A stretch of 64,000 bases of DNA. It comes from Dokdonella_A ginsengisoli. Its GTDB lineage: Bacteria; Pseudomonadota; Gammaproteobacteria; Xanthomonadales; Rhodanobacteraceae. This document shows positions 59,495 through 64,000 of the stretch, piece by piece. The notes under the pieces were generated by a model, which was given only the letters and a program-made list of their open reading frames with translations, was not told the origin of the DNA and did no database searches. Location: positions 310,001-374,000 of the forward strand of contig NZ_JBHSHD010000006.1 in the NCBI RefSeq assembly GCF_042652785.1. The letters run 5' to 3'. Numbering within the stretch: position 1 is the first letter of the stretch; the number at the start of each line of letters is the position of its first letter. Made by a program: the position numbers and the translations under genes.

Positions 59495-59935
59495 ATGATC
59501 GCCCTGATCCAGCGCGTCAGCCAGGCGCGCGTCGACGTCGACGGCGCCACGGTCGGCGCGATCGGCTGCGGCCTGCTGGCGCTGATCGGCGTGCAGCCCG
59601 GCGACGGGCAGGCGCAGACGCAGCGCCTGCTCGAGCGCGTGCTCGGCTATCGCGTCTTCGCCGACGCGCAGGGACGCATGAACCGCTCGCTGGCCGAGGT
59701 CGGCGGCGGCCTGCTGCTGGTCTCGCAGTTCACCCTCGCCGCGGATACGCGCTCGGGCATGCGCCCGGGATTCTCGACCGCCGCCGTCCCGGCCGAAGCC
59801 GAACGCTGGTTCAACCGCTTGGTCGAACTCGCCCGGGCGCGCCATCCGGGGGTGGAAACCGGCCGCTTCGGTGCCCATATGCAGGTGCATCTCGTCAACG
59901 ACGGACCGGTGACGTTCCGCCTCGAGGCGAACTGA
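59495..59935 (+). CDS. dtd: D-aminoacyl-tRNA deacylase
   Basis: 146 residues from ATG 59495. Conserved blocks: MIALIQRVSQARVDVDG, LLLVSQFTLAADTRSGMRPGF (active-site SQFT) and the C-terminal NDGPVTF (Gly-cis-Pro). It frees tRNA from D-amino acids mistakenly attached to it, and from Gly on tRNA-Ala. It is single and lies upstream of rpoD with a 213-base gap. Confidence 0.95.
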   Translation: MIALIQRVSQARVDVDGATVGAIGCGLLALIGVQPGDGQAQTQRLLERVLGYRVFADAQGRMNRSLAEVGGGLLLVSQFTLAADTRSGMRPGFSTAAVPAEAERWFNRLVELARARHPGVETGRFGAHMQVHLVNDGPVTFRLEAN

Positions 59936-60105
59936 GCGGACGACCGCGGCATGAAGGCCGCCCGATCCGCGAGGGATGGTCGCGAATGCAAGAATTCGTG
60001 TCGGGCGCGGCGGGAAGCACGCGCCGCCGAGGCCGTCCGCCCGCCTGACCGGGCACCGGCCGGGCCCGCTGGAGCCGCCCGCCGGACCGCCCTTGACGCG
60101 GCTCC

Positions 60106-60111
60106 TATACT
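60106..60111 (+). promoter_or_regulatory. Candidate -10 box of rpoD
   Basis: TATACT lies 43 bases before the rpoD ATG at 60149, in an AT-richer patch. No good -35 is found at the proper distance; a TTGACG at 60093 is only seven bases away, too close to pair with it. Confidence 0.4.
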
Positions 60112-60148
60112 TTCTTTCCTTTGCCGTACAGAGCTACCGGAACCTCAC

Positions 60149-61987
<1,839 letters not shown>

Positions 61988-62011
61988 CCGGTCGAAGGTA
62001 GACACGCATGG

Positions 62012-62039
62012 AAGGGCGGGCCTTGGCCCGCCCTTTTTT
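62012..62039 (+). terminator. Rho-independent terminator of rpoD
   Basis: Stem GGGCGGGCC with GGCCCGCCC flanked by AA/TT pairs, tiny loop, then six T. It begins 25 bases after the rpoD stop and ends 21 bases before the convergent NTF2-like gene; the symmetric stem could serve both. Confidence 0.9.
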
Positions 62040-62059
62040 CTTGGGCGACGGACCCGCGC

Positions 62060-62431
62060 TCAGTCGACGTCGTAGAAGAACTGCTCGCGCACGATCTTGC
62101 CGTCGCGCACCTGGTACACGCAGATCTCGCGCATGTCGACGCGGCCGCGTCCCTTGAACGTGGCGTCCATCGTCATCACCAGCGAGAACCAGTTGCCGGT
62201 CACGATCGGGTCGCCGACGCTGCCGCCGTGCATCGCTTCGATGGTCGCGTTGAACTGGCGGCCCTTTTCGCGAATCGCCTCCAGGCCGCGTGTGTCGCGC
62301 GCCATGTCCGGCGGCAGGCCGTCCATTTCGATGCTGACGGCGTCGTCGGCGTAGAGCTCGTCCTGCGCCTGTTCGTACTTGCCCTGACGACACAGTTCGA
62401 CGAGGCGTCGGGCGATGGCTTCAGTGTTCAT
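62060..62431 (-). CDS. NTF2/SnoaL-fold protein
   Basis: 123 residues from ATG 62431, with AAGGAG upstream. Small cone-shaped alpha+beta fold of the NTF2-like superfamily: MNTEAIARRLVELCRQGKYEQAQDELYADD, GLEAIREKGRQFNATIE, WFSLVMTMDATFKGRGRVDMREICVYQVRDGKIVREQFFYD. Family members are enzymes or binding proteins with varied substrates, so no function is assigned. A perfect 24-base palindrome (62473-62496) lies 42 bases upstream of the ATG. Confidence 0.82.
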   Translation of the reverse strand: MNTEAIARRLVELCRQGKYEQAQDELYADDAVSIEMDGLPPDMARDTRGLEAIREKGRQFNATIEAMHGGSVGDPIVTGNWFSLVMTMDATFKGRGRVDMREICVYQVRDGKIVREQFFYDVD

Positions 62432-62472
62432 CTGCACACTCCTTGCGAGGGGAGCGGCAGCGTAGGCGAGGG

Positions 62473-62496
62473 CTGCTGACAACGGACTGTCAGCAG
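62473..62496. promoter_or_regulatory. Perfect inverted repeat, candidate operator
   Basis: CTGCTGACA-ACGGAC-TGTCAGCAG, nine-base perfect arms with a six-base centre, in the gap between the NTF2-like gene and the tRNA. No T-run follows, so a terminator is unlikely. It overlaps a TTGTCA (minus strand) that could be a -35 for the NTF2-like gene, fitting a repressor site. Confidence 0.45.
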
Positions 62497-62506
62497 GGTG
62501 GAAGGC

Positions 62507-62535
62507 TGGCGAGCGTGCCATGCCTCGCCTATGAT
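62507..62535 (+). promoter_or_regulatory. Promoter of the tRNA-Ile gene
   Basis: -10 TATGAT (62530-62535) and a weak -35 TGGCGA (62507-62512) with a 17-base spacer. The start would fall near 62542, two bases before the mature tRNA. Confidence 0.55.
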
Positions 62536-62543
62536 CGGCGCAC

Positions 62544-62855
62544 GGGCCTATAGCTCAATGGTTAGAGCAGGGGACTCATCGAAAAGGTGTCGCCGCGGCG
62601 AAAGCTGCGGACGAGAACGGGATGAATTCAGGGAACCCTTCACGGTTCGGCCGATGGCAACCCTGAGCCGAGCCGGCGGTACACCGCCGGAAGGTGCAGA
62701 GACTACCTGAGGGCTGCAGCGCCCTTGATCACAGGCTAGAGCGTCCCGCACCCCACCAGCGCGAGCTGCGGGTGAAGAGATAGTCCGCGCCGGCCGGAAA
62801 CGACCGGATCACGCGAATCCCTTGGTTCCAGGTTCGAGTCCTGGTGGGCCCACCA
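62544..62855 (+). tRNA. ileX: tRNA-Ile2 (anticodon CAU) interrupted by a group I intron
   Basis: Exon 1 is 62544-62579 and exon 2 is 62816-62855; joined they give 76 bases including encoded CCA. The acceptor (GGGCCTA with TGGGCCC), anticodon stem (GGGGA with TCCCT), and T arm (CCAGG-TTCGAGT-CCTGG) all pair. The anticodon loop is CTCATAA, anticodon CAT, matching tRNA-Ile2, in which TilS converts C34 to lysidine to read AUA. The break falls after base 36, between the anticodon and A37. No other tRNA is nearby. A tRNA-Met identity is unlikely because the acceptor and anticodon stem match the Ile2 type. Confidence 0.92.
62580..62815 (+). other. Group I intron (Azoarcus-like, IC3 type) in tRNA-Ile(CAU)
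   Basis: 236 bases with no ORF. The guide GTG (62587-62589) pairs with exon CAT (62577-62579), giving the U-G splice-site pair. P2 hairpin 62593-62610 and P9 hairpin 62790-62807 both carry GAAA loops. A hairpin with TACA loop at 62673-62690 would be P6-type. The core GGTGCAGAGACTA (62693-62705) and TAGTC (62781-62785) form P7, with GGGC-GCCC P8 at 62711-62724. The intron ends in G62815. Sequence and site closely resemble the Azoarcus tRNA-Ile intron (205 bases). Self-splicing is therefore expected. Confidence 0.92.
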
Positions 62856-63030
62856 GTTTTCCGGCCGGATCGCGCCGGTGTGGAAAGAATGGAATCGCCC
62901 GGCCTCGCCAGGCGGGCTGCCGATCGCCACCGGAGCCGAGCCGAAGAAAGCTCGCTCGCGATCCGCGGCATTTGCCAACGACGGGAAGCGGCCCACGGCC
63001 CTTCGCTCAGCCACGCCGTAGAAGGCGGAG

Positions 63031-63315
63031 TTACTTCGAGCTCTTCGATCGGCGCCTGGACTTCGCGTCTTGTTCGGCGATGAGACCCTGCAGGTACGTT
63101 ATCCCTTCCTCTTCCGGGAAGAAGGCGACCACGTCGGCGACGCTCAATCCGTAGCGCTCGCGCAATGCGAGGAATTCCGCCCGCGCTCGAAGCAGACGGG
63201 CTCGCCCGGATTCCTTCATCGGCGTGCGCTCCACCTTGTCCGGGCTGGCGTTCTTGCGATCCAGTGCCGCGAGTTCCTCCTGGAACTGGCGAAAGTCGTA
63301 GGTATTGGGTTTCAT
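63031..63315 (-). CDS. Small basic protein of unknown function
   Basis: 94 residues from ATG 63315. Helical and charged; a region RLLRARAEFLALRERYGLSVADVVAFFPEEE vaguely recalls the oligomerisation helix of H-NS-type proteins, but the DNA-binding AWTGxGR-type motif is absent, and the tail is Lys/Arg/Ser-rich (KSRRRSKSSK). I do not recognise a family. It lies downstream of the tRNA gene on the opposite strand, in DNA of lower GC content. Confidence 0.5.
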   Translation of the reverse strand: MKPNTYDFRQFQEELAALDRKNASPDKVERTPMKESGRARLLRARAEFLALRERYGLSVADVVAFFPEEEGITYLQGLIAEQDAKSRRRSKSSK

Positions 63316-63471
63316 GGGAAGGCGGGGTGAGCGACCGCTCATTTTGACACGTGCGTGGGTATCCGCTGCTTCTTTGCCTGCTGCCCGGGGCGGCGCGATG
63401 TCGTCGCCGCGCTGCGGCTGGAGAGTGCAAGGCCCAAAGCAGACATGCGCGGTTCTCTACCTGCCCGATGA

Positions 63472-64000
63472 TCAGTTCGCAAGCCGCGCGATCACCAGAT
63501 CGAGCAATGTCCGAAGGCGAGCCAGTCGACGCAGATCCCGGTGATAACCGACCCATGTATCACGGCCTGGCGGCTCGGTGCCCAAGTCGATCCGTTCGAT
63601 GCCAGCGGTGGCATCAGCCAACGGAATCGGCAGTACCGCAATACCCACGCCGTGAGCGCACATCTTGGCCTGCACGTCGCGGCTGTTGCTGCGGAAAACC
63701 GTGCGCGCTTTCGGCAACATCGTTTGCAGCCAGCTGTCGTCGGGTACCCCTGCGAACGCGGCGTCCAGCGCCAGCAACGCACTGCCGGTGCCATCGCCCG
63801 CCATCGGATGGGCGATTCCCCGGCGCAGGTAGGCGCCATAGCGCATGTGCAACAACTTTCGTGAGACGACGTCAGGCTCATCGAATGGCCTGATGCGGAA
63901 CGCCACATCGGCCTCGCGACGGGAAAGGCTCAGGAAGCGCGCATCTGTCAGCAACTCGATCTTGACCTGGGGATGCAGGATAGAAAACTCCGCAAGCACC
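63472..64000 (-). CDS. LysR-family regulator, C-terminal part (runs off window)
   Basis: The frame is open through base 64000; about 176 residues are visible. They are the ligand-binding domain of a LysR regulator (HPQVKIELLTDARFLSLSRREADVAFRI, LLHMRYGAYLRRG, VRTVFRSN-type, CAHGVGIAVLPIPLAD, WVGYHRDLRRLARLRTLLDLV). The N-terminal winged helix lies beyond the window, so the apparent Met near 63999 is not the start. Target unknown. Confidence 0.85.
   Translation of the reverse strand, partial: VLAEFSILHPQVKIELLTDARFLSLSRREADVAFRIRPFDEPDVVSRKLLHMRYGAYLRRGIAHPMAGDGTGSALLALDAAFAGVPDDSWLQTMLPKARTVFRSNSRDVQAKMCAHGVGIAVLPIPLADATAGIERIDLGTEPPGRDTWVGYHRDLRRLARLRTLLDLVIARLAN

Noticed and set aside
60093..60111. 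TTGACG and TATACT as a classical rpoD promoter
   Set aside because: The spacer is only seven bases, too short for the two boxes to work together; only the -10 is kept as a low-confidence call.
62544..62855. tRNA-Ile followed by atypical genes as a genomic-island attachment site
   Set aside because: No integrase gene or direct repeat of the tRNA 3' end was found within the 1.1 kb that remains; the insertion inside the tRNA is a group I intron, not an island boundary.

Overview
This window is a piece of a high-GC (roughly 70%) gammaproteobacterial chromosome. The evidence points to the Xanthomonadales (Lysobacterales), probably the Rhodanobacteraceae/Dokdonella side: a chorismatase of the XanB2 type, xanthomonadin/aryl-polyene (APE) genes, a Xanthomonas sX13-like sRNA next to polA, a DUF2782 protein, a TopA with a Lys/Ala tail instead of zinc fingers, an ECF sigma/Hanks kinase pair, and secreted proteins ending in IFADGF(D/E). 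The family placement is inference; no rRNA is present.

Layout. 1-726: 5' part of a secreted PQQ alcohol dehydrogenase. 1033-7400: first aryl-polyene block (chorismatase; then ACP, membrane protein, dehydratase, acyltransferase, LolA-like carrier, MMPL exporter in one tightly overlapping operon). 7505-19018: a HAF-repeat secreted protein, a CadC-like regulator, a second APE dehydratase, a lipoprotein, an M13 peptidase, an ECF sigma factor with a membrane partner, an AraC regulator followed by two tiny Cys-motif proteins, a FabG-like ketoreductase and a glycerophosphodiesterase. 19025-21756: further APE genes (glycosyltransferase, chain-length factor, ketosynthase). 21898-27470: hemF, DUF2782, a secreted protein, polA and the sX13-like sRNA. 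27472-33365: dispersed palindromic repeats, ECF sigma plus Ser/Thr kinase with long C-terminal helical repeats, a secreted protein with an S74 self-cleaving domain, a small secreted protein and another repeat copy. 33366-41219: APE-type AMP ligase, tsaC, a membrane protein, topA, dprA and a LysM protein.

41458-54551: def, a large secreted propeller-like protein, fmt, rsmB, a DUF4390 protein and an NtrY-like kinase, then four surface-glycan transferases and an NtrX-like regulator that lacks the GAFTGA loop. 54567-61987: a DUF3298/LprI-like protein, two further repeat copies, a hydroxybutyrate dehydrogenase/patatin pair, a TPR protein, an LpxL-like acyltransferase, dtd and rpoD. 62060-64000: an NTF2-fold protein, a tRNA-Ile2(CAU) gene interrupted by a self-splicing-type group I intron, a small unknown protein and a truncated LysR regulator.

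Most genes are housekeeping or known families. The most notable items are the group I intron in tRNA-Ile(CAU), the sX13-like sRNA with three C-rich loops, the bipartite hairpin repeat family (five copies), the duplicated regulatory/leader module before the two small Cys proteins, the scattered APE pathway, and the sigma factor whose acidic core-binding motif is replaced by Thr-Thr next to its kinase.
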